From positions 1-47,136 of the forward strand of contig NZ_NRHC01000011.1 of NCBI RefSeq assembly GCF_003585885.1: a stretch of DNA of 47,136 nt, written 5' to 3'. The stretch comes from Psittacicella hinzii. Its GTDB lineage: Bacteria > Pseudomonadota > Gammaproteobacteria > Enterobacterales > Psittacicellaceae. How positions within the stretch are numbered: position 1 is the first letter of the stretch; every line of letters starts with the position of its first letter. A model generated the notes under the pieces. It made no database searches. It saw nothing but the letters and a program-made list of their open reading frames with translations, and was not told the DNA's origin. The position numbers and the translations under genes were made by a program. Of the stretch, positions 1 through 9,075 are shown one piece after another.

Positions 1-34
1 TGATGCCGTTTTATTATCTTACATTTAGTAAAAA

Positions 35-733
35 TTAGTTACCTTGAGACGCTGGTAAGTTTTTCACATATGATTGTGCAATGTTCATACGTGCTTGTAA
101 AAATGAAACTTTCTCTTGTAACGCTGTTAAATCAACGTTTTCAGTACCTGCTTGGTTAATTTGTTGATTTAAATAATCTTTAGCATGATTATACTCTTCA
201 AAAGCTAATTGGTATTTACCATCAGCAAAGAAAATATCTCCCGCTAAAGTACGAGCGTCTACATACCAATCACCTTGAGCGATAGCGTGTAATCCAGGAA
301 TACCATCTTCACCTTGACCTAATTGTAATAACAGTTTTGCTTTAGTAATTGCAATTAACTCTGGTGATAATTCATTATTTGCTGGAATAGCATTCACTAG
401 ATCATAAGCTTTTTGATATTGACCTTGGTCAGCTAAGTATTTTGCTTGGTCTAAGATTCCTAAAGCTGCTAAAGCTTTTTTAGGGTGATCCTTAATATAA
501 TTTAAAAGAAGATTATTTCTTGTTTCAACACCTTCGCCTTGATTAGCCACGCTCATAATTTGTACATATTCTTGGTACTCTGCTTGTGACTGACGAGTTT
601 GTTGATTTTTATACCAATTAATTCCAAAATATACCGCAAAACCAATTGCTACTGCAAAAAGGATCCATGGTAAATTTTTACGAAGTTTGGACATAAAAGA
701 CTGGAAGTCTTGTTCTTCGGTTGTATATGCCAT
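35..733 (-). CDS. yfgM: YfgM-family inner-membrane TPR protein
   Basis: 232 residues. The N-terminus is short and cytoplasmic, one hydrophobic segment lies at about residues 23-41, and the remainder is helical and Ala/Gln-rich as in the TPR_21 domain of YfgM. In enterobacteria YfgM is an ancillary subunit of the SecYEG translocon that helps periplasmic chaperone networks. It starts 14 bases after the hisS stop on the same strand, the conserved gammaproteobacterial neighbour order (hisS-yfgM, usually then bamB, which would lie off the window). The assignment rests on topology and gene order more than on distinctive motifs. Confidence 0.85.
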   Translation of the reverse strand: MAYTTEEQDFQSFMSKLRKNLPWILFAVAIGFAVYFGINWYKNQQTRQSQAEYQEYVQIMSVANQGEGVETRNNLLLNYIKDHPKKALAALGILDQAKYLADQGQYQKAYDLVNAIPANNELSPELIAITKAKLLLQLGQGEDGIPGLHAIAQGDWYVDARTLAGDIFFADGKYQLAFEEYNHAKDYLNQQINQAGTENVDLTALQEKVSFLQARMNIAQSYVKNLPASQGN

Positions 734-747
734 TGAATAGTTCCTAT

Positions 748-2001
748 TTAGATTTTAATATGTTCAACTAATTCAGATAAGATAACTTCTTTTTGTTCAC
801 CTGTTGCTAAGTATTTTAGATTTACAGCTTGTTTTGCAGCTAACTCTTCATTGATAATTAAAGCAATTGGTGAGCCTGATTTGTCAGCTTTAGCAAATTG
901 TTTTTTCAATTTACCACCTGCTAAGTTATTTAGAACTTTAAAACCAGCATTTCTTAATAAAGAAGCAACTTGTAAAGTATAAGCTTGAACATTACCATCA
1001 TTAATGATAAATACTTGTGCTGGAGGTGCAACTTCTTTACCATGAATCTCTTCAATTAATAGTAATAAACGTTCATATCCTAAACCAAAACCAAAACCTG
1101 GAGTTGCATGTCCTCCAAGGATTTCAACTAAGCGATCATAACGCCCACCACCACATACAGTAGCTTGTGCACCTAAACGTGTTGTTGTCCACTCAAACAC
1201 AGTATCGTTGTAGTAATCTAAACCACGTACTAGTTTTGGATTGATTGTAAAGTTAATCCCGTTTACAGTTAGAATATTTTTTAGTTGCTCAAAGTATTCA
1301 ATGCTTTCTTGATCTAAGAAGTCTTCTAACACTGGAGCATTTTGTAAAATTTCTTGCGTACCTGCATCTTTTGAATCAAGAATACGTAGAGGGTTTGATT
1401 CTAAACGTCTTTGTGAATCTGCATCTAGTTGTTCTTTATATTGCACTAGGTAATCATATAGCGCTTTACCAAATTGCGCACGAGCTTCGCTAGTACCGAT
1501 ATTATTAATTTCTAAATTAATATACTCAGATAAACCTAAAGCTTTCCAGAAGTCGTTAATCATAATTAATACTTCTGCGTCTAAAGCTGGGTTTTTAATC
1601 CCAAGTACTTCAACCCCTAACTGATGGAATTGACGATAACGTCCTTTTTGTGGACGTTCATAACGGAACATAGGACCAAAGTAATAGAGGCGTTGCTCTT
1701 GGTTATATGATAAACCGTGTTCGATACAAGCGCGCATAGTGCCCGCTGTACCTTCTGGACGTAAACTTACGCTTTCTTGGTCATTTGTTGTAAAAGAGAA
1801 CATTTCTTTTTCAACAATATCTGTAGCTTCCCCAACTCCACGAGCAAATAGTGCAGTTGACTCTAGGTAAGGTGTCTTGATTTCACTAACATTATATTTG
1901 TCTAAAATCTCTAATAATGTTTTTAAGGTTTTATTAAAAATATATGTATCTTGTGGTAAAACATCATTAAAACCACGCAAACTTTTGATAACTTTAGTCA
2001 T
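748..2001 (-). CDS. hisS: histidyl-tRNA synthetase
   Basis: Charges tRNA-His with histidine in the cytoplasm. Class II motifs are clear: RPEGTAG, then a motif 2 region reading FGPMFRYERPQKGRYRQFHQ, the histidine-specific LVRGLDYYNDTVFEW, and motif 3 GFGFGLGYERLLLL, followed by an anticodon-binding domain. The open frame extends 20 codons further upstream to 2061, but that extension runs through the promoter and hairpin at 2037-2086. The ATG at 2001 (MTKVIKSLRGFNDVLP) matches the usual family start and gives 417 residues, a normal length. It lies downstream of ispG and directly upstream of yfgM. Confidence 0.97.
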   Translation of the reverse strand: MTKVIKSLRGFNDVLPQDTYIFNKTLKTLLEILDKYNVSEIKTPYLESTALFARGVGEATDIVEKEMFSFTTNDQESVSLRPEGTAGTMRACIEHGLSYNQEQRLYYFGPMFRYERPQKGRYRQFHQLGVEVLGIKNPALDAEVLIMINDFWKALGLSEYINLEINNIGTSEARAQFGKALYDYLVQYKEQLDADSQRRLESNPLRILDSKDAGTQEILQNAPVLEDFLDQESIEYFEQLKNILTVNGINFTINPKLVRGLDYYNDTVFEWTTTRLGAQATVCGGGRYDRLVEILGGHATPGFGFGLGYERLLLLIEEIHGKEVAPPAQVFIINDGNVQAYTLQVASLLRNAGFKVLNNLAGGKLKKQFAKADKSGSPIALIINEELAAKQAVNLKYLATGEQKEVILSELVEHIKI

Positions 2002-2036
2002 AAAATACTTTGTTCTTAAATTCTCTAGCGTCTTAT

Positions 2037-2045
2037 AGTATACCA
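2037..2045 (-). promoter_or_regulatory. extended -10 promoter for hisS
   Basis: Read on the minus strand this is TGGTATACT, an extended -10 element (TGn-TATACT). A transcript would start near 2031, about 30 bases before the hisS ATG. It sits inside a perfect 7-bp inverted repeat (TATACCA / TGGTATA, 2039-2057). No good -35 is visible. Confidence 0.45.
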
Positions 2046-2060
2046 AAAAATGGTATAACA

Positions 2061-2086
2061 AAAAAGCCAGCTATCTTTACTGGCTT
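2061..2086 (-). terminator. hairpin terminator after ispG
   Basis: On the minus strand AAGCCAG and CTGGCTT form a 7-bp stem overlapping the ispG stop codon, followed by a run of T. It probably terminates or attenuates ispG transcription before hisS. Confidence 0.6.
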
Positions 2087-3203
2087 AATTTAAGTCTTTA
2101 ATTTCTATACGATTTTTTTCAACCGCAACTCTTGCTCTAATCTTAGCTTCAAGTTGGTCAATCATTAGATCATTATCTAAACGGTCAATGCGTTTACCAT
2201 CTTCATAAAAACCTGATTTACGCATACCACCAGTTACTCCCATATCAGCTACGAGAGCTTCACCTGGTCCATTTACCACGCAACCGATTATTGATACATC
2301 TAATGGTGTTAAAACATCTTGTAATCTATCTTCTAAAGCGTTTACTGTACCTATTACATCAAACTCTTGACGTGAACAAGTAGGACAAGCAATAAAATTA
2401 ATGCCTCGCTTGCGTAAACCTAAAGATTTTAAAATTTCAAAACCTGCTTTTACTTCTTCCACAGGATCTGCAGCTAAAGAAATACGGATAGTATCACCTA
2501 TACCTTCAGCTAGTAGCATTCCTAAACCAATTGCAGATTTTACTGTTCCTGAACGTAAGCTTCCTGATTCTGTAATTCCTAAATGTAAAGGAACCATAGG
2601 TAAAGCTTCCGCTAGTTTACGGTAAGAAGCTACAGCTAAATCAATATTTGACGCTTTAACTGAAACTTTAAAATTTTCAAAATTTAAACGATCAAGATAA
2701 TCAACATGTCTTAACGCAGACTCAACTAGAGCTTCCGGAGTTGGTTCTCCATATTTTTCTTGGAGATCTCTTTCTAATGAACCTGCATTAATACCTATAC
2801 GAATAGGAATATTTTTATCACGTGCAGTTTCTACTACACGGCGAATTCTTTCTTCGTTACCAATATTACCAGGGTTAATACGTAAACAGTCTACCCCATA
2901 TTCAGCAACTTTTAAAGCTATGCGATAATCAAAATGAATGTCTGCAATTAGTGGTACTTCTACACTTTGCTTAATTTCTTTAAACGCCTCTGCGGCATCC
3001 ATAGTTGGAATAGATACTCGTACAATATCTACCCCTACATCTTGTAAACTCTTAATTTGTGCTACCGTTGCTTCTACATCGGTAGTTCTAGTATTGGTCA
3101 TAGACTGTACTGTAATTGGTGCATCACCACCTACAGCTACATCTCCTACCCAAATTTTTCTGGTAGGACGACGATCTTTTATAACTTTAAATTCACTACT
3201 CAT
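2085..3203 (-). CDS. ispG: 4-hydroxy-3-methylbut-2-enyl-diphosphate synthase
   Basis: Fe-S enzyme of the MEP isoprenoid pathway, converting MEcPP to HMBPP. The 372-residue length is that of the bacterial family. The N-terminal TIM barrel begins with the typical [20 protein letters not shown] region. The C-terminal cluster domain holds Cys-Pro-Thr-Cys (about residue 272) and [11 protein letters not shown] with the third cysteine and the conserved glutamate. Gene order rodZ-ispG-hisS is conserved in gammaproteobacteria. Here it seems to have its own promoter at 3248-3256 and its own terminator. Confidence 0.97.
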   Translation of the reverse strand: MSSEFKVIKDRRPTRKIWVGDVAVGGDAPITVQSMTNTRTTDVEATVAQIKSLQDVGVDIVRVSIPTMDAAEAFKEIKQSVEVPLIADIHFDYRIALKVAEYGVDCLRINPGNIGNEERIRRVVETARDKNIPIRIGINAGSLERDLQEKYGEPTPEALVESALRHVDYLDRLNFENFKVSVKASNIDLAVASYRKLAEALPMVPLHLGITESGSLRSGTVKSAIGLGMLLAEGIGDTIRISLAADPVEEVKAGFEILKSLGLRKRGINFIACPTCSRQEFDVIGTVNALEDRLQDVLTPLDVSIIGCVVNGPGEALVADMGVTGGMRKSGFYEDGKRIDRLDNDLMIDQLEAKIRARVAVEKNRIEIKDLN

Positions 3204-3247
3204 ATTTTCTATTTTAGTAATCTGATAATTTAGATTTACTCGTCGAT

Positions 3248-3256
3248 ATTATACCA
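3248..3256 (-). promoter_or_regulatory. extended -10 promoter for ispG
   Basis: The minus strand reads TGGTATAAT, a perfect extended -10 (TGn-TATAAT), about 45 bases upstream of the ispG ATG. No -35 hexamer is recognisable, as expected for an extended -10 promoter. Confidence 0.55.
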
Positions 3257-3344
3257 TATCTCCAAAATATCTTTTATTATCGCCACTAACCAAGAGTTTG
3301 CTTTACTAAAAATTACTTAGCTAAATGTTAAATGATCTTAACTA

Positions 3345-3373
3345 AAAAAAGCTTCGCTATGCGAAGCTTTTTT
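3345..3373 (-). terminator. bidirectional hairpin terminator after rodZ
   Basis: A perfect GCTTCGC / GCGAAGC stem with a 3-nt TAT loop is flanked by A on one side and T on the other. On the minus strand it ends in a T run 7 bases past the rodZ stop. It separates rodZ from ispG. Confidence 0.85.
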
Positions 3374-3379
3374 AGAAGA

Positions 3380-4351
3380 CTATTTTAATTTAACATTTGT
3401 AATGTTACGCGCTGTAGGTAATTCTTGTTTTACCCCATTAATGTAAAGATATTTAACCCCTTTAACATTACCAATGCGTAAATCTGTATATTTTGTATCT
3501 ACTTCAAATAAAGTATCTAAAGGAACTTTTAGTTCGCCCCAAGATGATTGAGAACTAGAGGTTTTTACTCCAATCCAGCTATCTGCACTTAATTTGATGT
3601 ATACACCTTTTAAAGGTACTGCAGTACCATCTTCAGCTATCAGCTCAGTAGGTTCTGCCACAACTACAGGTTCTGCAACAGTTTCTTCTGCAGTTGAAGC
3701 TGTTGTTGTATCAGAAGCAGTTCCTTCTGTATTATTTGGGTTAGCCGTAGGAGCTAACTCTTGATTTGATTGTTCTTGTGTCACCTGTGCATTATTACTC
3801 TCAACAACCACAGGTGTAGGGTTTGATAATTGATTATCAACAAAAACTGATTTAACTACAACCGCACCAATTACAATTAAAATTAAGAGCGATAAAACTA
3901 AGAAAAATAGTTTTCTAGCACGCGACGGAGTATTAAAGCTACTATTTAGATGGCTATTACGTAAACTACTACTAGCACTGCGTTTAGCTTCAATTCCTGC
4001 TTCAGGAACTAATTTAGCAGCACGGTTTACTTGTTTAGCTGTATCTTCGAAAATCTGTTTATCTATTAAAGAATAATCATCTATGCCTAAGTAGTCAGCA
4101 TATTTTTTTAAGTACATTCTTAAATAAACATTATCAAAATCTTCGATATTAGTAAAATGGTTTTGTTCAAAAGCTTTTAATACGCGAGTATTAATGTGAA
4201 TTTTTTTGTTGATCTCTTCTAGAGATTCACCTTTTTCATTACGCTTTTGCTTTAAATAAGTTCCAAAATTCTCTGGGGTAAGAGTTTGGAGTTCTGTTTG
4301 ATCTTCTAATGTTGAAAGATTTTCTACTTTATTATTTTCCAAAGAGGTCAT
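3380..4351 (-). CDS. rodZ: RodZ, cytoskeletal cell-shape protein
   Basis: Bitopic membrane protein that links MreB filaments to the elongasome. 323 residues. The N-terminal HTH_25 domain (about 25-95) opens with FGTYLKQKRNEKGESLEEI. A basic stretch is followed by one transmembrane helix near residues 147-170 (KLFFLVLSLLILIVIGAVVV), a Thr/Ala/Glu-rich periplasmic linker, and a C-terminal DUF4115 domain containing KGVYIKLSADSWIGV. It heads the conserved rodZ-ispG-hisS cluster, but the strong hairpin at 3345-3373 follows its stop. Confidence 0.93.
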   Translation of the reverse strand: MTSLENNKVENLSTLEDQTELQTLTPENFGTYLKQKRNEKGESLEEINKKIHINTRVLKAFEQNHFTNIEDFDNVYLRMYLKKYADYLGIDDYSLIDKQIFEDTAKQVNRAAKLVPEAGIEAKRSASSSLRNSHLNSSFNTPSRARKLFFLVLSLLILIVIGAVVVKSVFVDNQLSNPTPVVVESNNAQVTQEQSNQELAPTANPNNTEGTASDTTTASTAEETVAEPVVVAEPTELIAEDGTAVPLKGVYIKLSADSWIGVKTSSSQSSWGELKVPLDTLFEVDTKYTDLRIGNVKGVKYLYINGVKQELPTARNITNVKLK

Positions 4352-4449
4352 AGTAAAACTTAAAAAAATAACTTGTGTCCAGACCTAGGTCTTAACATAC
4401 GCAAAAGTACTAATCACTATCCATTACTATATAAAAATGGATATCACAT
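4352..4449. other. intergenic region upstream of rodZ
   Basis: Non-coding. It holds a perfect 12-bp palindrome AGACCTAGGTCT at 4381-4392 about 30 bases upstream of the rodZ ATG, a possible operator, and an ATCCAT/ATGGAT inverted repeat around 4420-4445 enclosing an AT-rich -10-like sequence. No clear consensus promoter was found. Confidence 0.4.
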
Positions 4450-4498
4450 AAAAAATTAAAGAAATATCTTATCTTCAGATAATAAAACATTTCTTTAA
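4450..4498 (-). terminator. hairpin terminator after folC
   Basis: A long stem is formed by TTAAAGAAAT (4456-4465) with ATTTCTTTAA (4489-4498), and an inner TTATC / GATAA stem closes on TTCA. On the minus strand it is followed by a T run, consistent with folC termination. Confidence 0.6.
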
Positions 4499-4594
4499 CA
4501 TTATACCAATAATTACTATAACTTTTAAAAGAAAACTAACAAAAATTAATATTTTTCTAAAATATTTGCGCTAAAAGACTTAGATATCGCTTCT

Positions 4595-6568
4595 TTAATT
4601 AGCTTTTTCTAAAAAGTTATCATTTGTTAAAGCAAAATTGTAAGTTGAACAAATATCTGCCAGTAAATAAAAACTTCCCATAATTACTAAATTTATAGGC
4701 TCACTTGCTAAAGCAAGCTTAGTTAGTTTAATGTTTACTTGCCCTTCTAAGCTGTTTTCATCTACTATCTCGTCTACTATCTTGCCAATATTGCTTGACT
4801 GAACTTTAGAGAGCTGTTTGATATCTCTAGAGATATTCTTTTCATTTCTCTCAACTAAGCTTTTATATAAACAACTTTCAAGCGCTTGAGTTAAAGATTC
4901 AACTGTTTTAACTGAATAGTTAGCTGGTAAACGATTTAGTTGTTGTTCTAGAGTAACACCTCTAAGCTCATGCTTTATCGGCAGTAATATTATCTCCGCA
5001 TTTACATCAAGAGCTTTAATTTGCTCAAGACAAGAAGTTATATCTTTTTCTAAACCAAACGAAAGCAGATAAATGTTTTTACCAGTAAAAGAAGCTAACA
5101 ATTTCTGACATGTTTGCTTTACAGCAGCCGGATTATGTCCAACATCAAAAATTACATTAATTTGCTCTAATGGTAAATCTATTAGGTAATTTAAAGTTTT
5201 ACTAAAAAACTCTTTTTTACCATTCTTATTTAAGACAGAAAAACGCCCATAAAGTTTTATACTTTCTATAGCTTTATGAAAAAAGTCAGCTTCTCCCTTA
5301 ACAAGAGGAGTTAAATTTAAGTGTTGTAGAGCCCAAGAAAAGCAATTAGGACTACGTAATTCTAGAGATCCTCTAGTTATATTGCTTCTAGACTTAGTCG
5401 TAAAATCATTTAATCTACCTAAACTAAATCGCTCTTTTACACCTATTCTTACGTCTTGTTCTTCTTTTAAAGTAAAGAGATAATTGTACGCGGTGATACC
5501 TGCTTGCAAGTTAGAAAGCACATAATTACTTTTACCAGCTAAAGTTTTAACTATATCCTTAGGAAAGAGTTTAAGAAAATCTAATTGCTCTTTAATTTCT
5601 TGAGCAAGATAACTTTCATCTGCCAAGTAAATAACTTTACCAGCTTTACGAGCTATCGCAATTTTATTCTCTGCAATTTCCTTATGACTATTTCCGAGCA
5701 TATTTATATGATCTAGATCTACGCTCGTAATAACTGCAAGATGAGCATCTAAAGTATTGGTTGCATCTAATAATCCGCCAATCCCCACTTCTTGAATTAA
5801 AACATCTACCTCAAAAAGGTAAGCAAATAATTGAGCTAGTAGAGTATTTTGTTGAGAAAAATTAAAATATACCTCATGACTTTGCTCTGTTTGTGATAGA
5901 AACAAAGCTAACAGATCTTCAAGGATTTTAAAGCCCCAAAGATAAAAATTCTCGGCTATCTTTTCTCCATTAAATAAAATTCTTTCACGGTAGTCTAACA
6001 AGTGTGGACTGGTTAAAGTTATTACCTGCAAATCTTTTAAAAGAGAAGTTAAAAATGCGCAAGTAGTCCCTTTACCATTAGTCCCACCAACTGTTATAAC
6101 AAATGGAAGTGAACTCTTTGTTTTTACCAAAGTTGCATCTGTTCTACTTGCATTAAAAATGTCCACATTGTTAAATGCTTGTGGTGAAATTCTTTGAATA
6201 ATTAGATGTAACTTTTGCTCTAATTCTTGGGTAACAAGATATTGATCTTTTTGCTTATCTTGTAAGGTCTGCTGTAAAAATGAAAGATATTTTTGGAGAT
6301 CGATAGAAGCAAGAAAATTATCTTGAGGCAGCAAGTCCTTTTGACAAATCAATAAAGTTAATAACTTACGATTAACTTCTGACAAAAGATCTCTTTCACT
6401 TACTAAATTTCTAGATCTATTTAAATTCGCAACTAAACTGTATACTTGCCAAGTTAAAACAAAAATACGAATTAACTGGGAAATTCTGGTCAAATCTTCA
6501 ATTTGCGGAGAAGATTTTGCCGTTAATGACTTATTAACAAAGTCATTTAATGATATTTGTTTGTTCAT
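4595..6568 (-). CDS. folC: folylpolyglutamate / dihydrofolate synthase, unusually long
   Basis: Adds glutamate to dihydropteroate and folates in the cytoplasm. The Mur-ligase core is clear: P-loop TVGGTNGKGTTCAFL, then TSPHLLDYRERILFNGEKI, QEVGIGGLLDATN, ITSVDLDHINMLG and, near the C-terminus, FDVGHNPAA. The protein has 657 residues from the ATG at 6568 against about 420 in typical FolC. The P-loop lies near residue 165, so most of the excess is an N-terminal extension of about 110 residues plus inserts between the ATPase and C-terminal domains. A TTG three codons upstream (6577) is a weaker alternative start. It stands alone here, without the usual accD or dedD neighbours. Confidence 0.9.
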   Translation of the reverse strand: MNKQISLNDFVNKSLTAKSSPQIEDLTRISQLIRIFVLTWQVYSLVANLNRSRNLVSERDLLSEVNRKLLTLLICQKDLLPQDNFLASIDLQKYLSFLQQTLQDKQKDQYLVTQELEQKLHLIIQRISPQAFNNVDIFNASRTDATLVKTKSSLPFVITVGGTNGKGTTCAFLTSLLKDLQVITLTSPHLLDYRERILFNGEKIAENFYLWGFKILEDLLALFLSQTEQSHEVYFNFSQQNTLLAQLFAYLFEVDVLIQEVGIGGLLDATNTLDAHLAVITSVDLDHINMLGNSHKEIAENKIAIARKAGKVIYLADESYLAQEIKEQLDFLKLFPKDIVKTLAGKSNYVLSNLQAGITAYNYLFTLKEEQDVRIGVKERFSLGRLNDFTTKSRSNITRGSLELRSPNCFSWALQHLNLTPLVKGEADFFHKAIESIKLYGRFSVLNKNGKKEFFSKTLNYLIDLPLEQINVIFDVGHNPAAVKQTCQKLLASFTGKNIYLLSFGLEKDITSCLEQIKALDVNAEIILLPIKHELRGVTLEQQLNRLPANYSVKTVESLTQALESCLYKSLVERNEKNISRDIKQLSKVQSSNIGKIVDEIVDENSLEGQVNIKLTKLALASEPINLVIMGSFYLLADICSTYNFALTNDNFLEKAN

Positions 6569-6679
6569 GTAGATCAATATCTAAACTTTCAATAAACTGG
6601 GTTATAATAATCTTTAGGAATTTTTACAGAAAAAGCTTACAAGCAAAAGGTAGCTTTCAAGTAAGTAGCAAACCCTATC

Positions 6680-7678
6680 ATGACTATAAAAAAAATAAAA
6701 AAAATTAAAAGCAACAAAACGACTACAACAGAAAAGGTAGTAGCTAAACCAACCCATAAAGATAAATTAGCTTATGGCGTTCCTAATCTAAAAGCTATAG
6801 AAAAGTATTTTGATTCACATCAAGAAAACTTTACTAAGTCAATGAGAGCTATCTCTAACCAAGTTATAGCTAACCCTGATATCTTACGTGATAATACTTT
6901 AGCCTCTTGTGCGAAAAAACTAAACATTGGTGAAGTTTCTATAATGCGCTTTTGCAAGCTTCTGGGATTTAAAGGGTTTACTGATTTTAAAAAGTATTTT
7001 ATCGACCATTTCTTCGATATCCCTAAAAAAGAAATAAATCCAGATGACATCTATGATTTAGATGTTAATACTAAATCAAATCCTGCAGATGTACTTACAA
7101 AAGCAACAAATTACTTAGCTTCTGTTTCTCTAGAAACTAAACACAAACTGTCTTCACAAATAAATATCTTAAGCAAAGCTGCAGAGCAAATTTATGGTGC
7201 GCGTAATCTTCTTTTAATTAGTACAGAAGCTAATCGCTTTTTAATTGAAGAGATTGCCTATCGTTTTAATACAATTGGTATTATGGCGATTTGCGCTTCA
7301 AGCCCTGCTGATATAATCAGTAAAGCTTGTCTTCTTCATAAAGGTGACGTTGCTATTGCGGTACAAAGTTCAGGCTACAATAAGGATATCTTAAGCATAA
7401 TCTCGCTTTTACAAAAGCAAAGAGTTTTTACTATAGGGATGTGTAATGACGCCCGTGCTGATCTTAGTGTAAAAGTCGATTTAGCTTTTACCTCAAGTGG
7501 TACTTATGATAAAAACTATCATAACCTCCAGGATAGCATTTATACCCGTGTTAGCCAATTATTAATTTTTGAGTGCATTATCGGGCTAGTAACAGCTTTA
7601 GATATTCAACGTTCAACTAATAGTCGTTTAAACAACCTCAACGCTTTAGATCTATTAAACCAGAGTAAAAAGCGTTAG
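6680..7678 (+). CDS. RpiR/MurR-family transcriptional regulator (HTH-SIS)
   Basis: 332 residues. A Lys-rich N-terminal tail is followed by an HTH_6 domain with the family signature SIMRFCKLLGFKGFTDFKKYF (given only to mark it; about residues 90-110), and a C-terminal SIS sugar-phosphate-binding domain (about 165-300) with LLLISTEANRF and GDVAIAVQSSGYNKDILSII. Such proteins sense phosphosugars and repress or activate sugar catabolism genes; the target here is unknown. It is divergent from folC and 18 bases upstream of recO, so the two are probably cotranscribed. Confidence 0.88.
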   Translation: MTIKKIKKIKSNKTTTTEKVVAKPTHKDKLAYGVPNLKAIEKYFDSHQENFTKSMRAISNQVIANPDILRDNTLASCAKKLNIGEVSIMRFCKLLGFKGFTDFKKYFIDHFFDIPKKEINPDDIYDLDVNTKSNPADVLTKATNYLASVSLETKHKLSSQINILSKAAEQIYGARNLLLISTEANRFLIEEIAYRFNTIGIMAICASSPADIISKACLLHKGDVAIAVQSSGYNKDILSIISLLQKQRVFTIGMCNDARADLSVKVDLAFTSSGTYDKNYHNLQDSIYTRVSQLLIFECIIGLVTALDIQRSTNSRLNNLNALDLLNQSKKR

Positions 7679-7696
7679 TCTGAGACAACATTTTAT

Positions 7697-8869
7697 ATGA
7701 CGTTAAATGATACTTGGTACACTGGCTTTGTACTCTATAAAGAGGACTATGGGAATAATACGGTTAGACTATACTTTCTTAGCTTAGAGCAAGGATTAGT
7801 TCATCTCTATTGCAAAGGCGCAAATAGCAAAAGCTCAAAATTAGGTCCTGCTTTACAATATTTCTCTTTGCTACACTTACAAGTTGTTGGCAAAAAACTT
7901 AATTATATCAATAAAGTTGAAATTGAGAGTTTAGCAATTCGCTACCCTATTGAACAATTCTACTGTGCTTGCTATGTAAATGAACTCTTAATTAAGCTTC
8001 TCTCTACTGATTGCTATATGGCAGAGGAAGCTTTTGAGCTTTTTAACTTATATAAAGATACCATTTTAGAGTTATTTTTAGCGAATGATCATAACCAACA
8101 GAGTTTAACTTTACGTAAGTTTGAACTAAGCTTACTTAACTTTTTAGGGATACTACCGAATATTTCAAGAGATTATTTAAATAATGATATTGAAGTAAGT
8201 AAAAATTATTGCTTAGTTTCGGAACAAGGTTTTATTGATAGTAAAGAACTAGAGTATATGAATTTGCAATACCTAGAGCAGGAAGCCCAGTTAAGACAAC
8301 AATGGGAGCAAAATCCAGATCAAGTTGATCCTCTAGCTATGCAATATTTAGAATTTCAGCATTTACAGTTACAGCAACAAGAAAAGCTAACTTTTACCGG
8401 AAAAAATCTCCACTTATTCAAAGAACTTTTCTTAGTTGAAGCTAATAACTACCCAACTAGTAATAAGCTAAATTCTCAAACTCTTGAGCAAGTAGATTTA
8501 CAAAGCACAAGCTTCAATAATAAATTATTTAAAGTTAGAGTTGAAGTTGATCAGTGGCAACAAGTTATTACCCGTACCTCATATAAAAATGAGAGCTTTA
8601 CAGAAGAAGATTTAGAAAAAGCTCTAGCTAATAAACTCAAAGAATTTGAAGCTTTACAAAAGTCTCAAACTAATGATGCTTTTGCGCAAAACTTTTATAA
8701 CTATAAACTTTTTGCTCAACTTGATCAAAGCTCTCAAAGTTTATTTTTGCAACAGGCTGCTAACTTAAGTAGAACATTTTTAAATGTCTTACTCGGTAAT
8801 CGTGTTATTAACGCACGAGAAAAATTAATAGAGTACAAAAAACTTTTACGCGATTTGGAAATTGCATAA
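7697..8869 (+). CDS. recO: DNA repair protein RecO, extended
   Basis: RecO loads RecA on SSB-coated gaps together with RecR. The N-terminal OB fold is recognisable from WYTGFVLYKEDYGNNTVRLYFL through GLVHLYCKGANSKSSKLGPALQYF, followed by the helical domain (YACYVNELLIKLL-like region). At 390 residues it is much longer than the usual 230-250; the excess is a Gln-rich central and C-terminal insertion (about residues 180-340). In many gammaproteobacteria pdxJ follows; here phage DNA follows, so the prophage sits immediately downstream of recO. Confidence 0.85.
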   Translation: MTLNDTWYTGFVLYKEDYGNNTVRLYFLSLEQGLVHLYCKGANSKSSKLGPALQYFSLLHLQVVGKKLNYINKVEIESLAIRYPIEQFYCACYVNELLIKLLSTDCYMAEEAFELFNLYKDTILELFLANDHNQQSLTLRKFELSLLNFLGILPNISRDYLNNDIEVSKNYCLVSEQGFIDSKELEYMNLQYLEQEAQLRQQWEQNPDQVDPLAMQYLEFQHLQLQQQEKLTFTGKNLHLFKELFLVEANNYPTSNKLNSQTLEQVDLQSTSFNNKLFKVRVEVDQWQQVITRTSYKNESFTEEDLEKALANKLKEFEALQKSQTNDAFAQNFYNYKLFAQLDQSSQSLFLQQAANLSRTFLNVLLGNRVINAREKLIEYKKLLRDLEIA

Positions 8870-9075
8870 TTTTCGCGTATAATGGTATATTATGAAAAAC
8901 TACGCAACGAGAGATTTACTTTACGTTAAAATGCTTATTTATCAACTAAGTATTTACACATCGTTGCGTCGTCTTAGATACCTAAAAATGCTATAATATG
9001 GTATCTTTTTAAAAACATGTTACTAAATTGTTAACAAAATTGTAGTTCAATTTTAACTTTAATAAGGCTAAATTT
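8870..9075. other. prophage left junction region (attL candidate)
   Basis: Non-coding stretch between recO and the integrase. It contains a perfect 9-bp inverted repeat ACGCAACGA (8902-8910) / TCGTTGCGT (8961-8969), and GATACC/GGTATC arms at 8977-8982 and 9000-9005. These resemble integrase or excisionase binding sites. No tRNA gene is present. A matching attR core was not found inside the window, so the exact crossover cannot be placed. Confidence 0.4.
8989..8997 (+). promoter_or_regulatory. extended -10 promoter for integrase
   Basis: TGCTATAAT is a perfect extended -10 (TGn-TATAAT), about 80 bases upstream of the integrase ATG. It lies between the GATACC and GGTATC arms, so integrase or another protein could occlude it. 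Another TATAAT occurs at 8878-8883. Confidence 0.5.
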
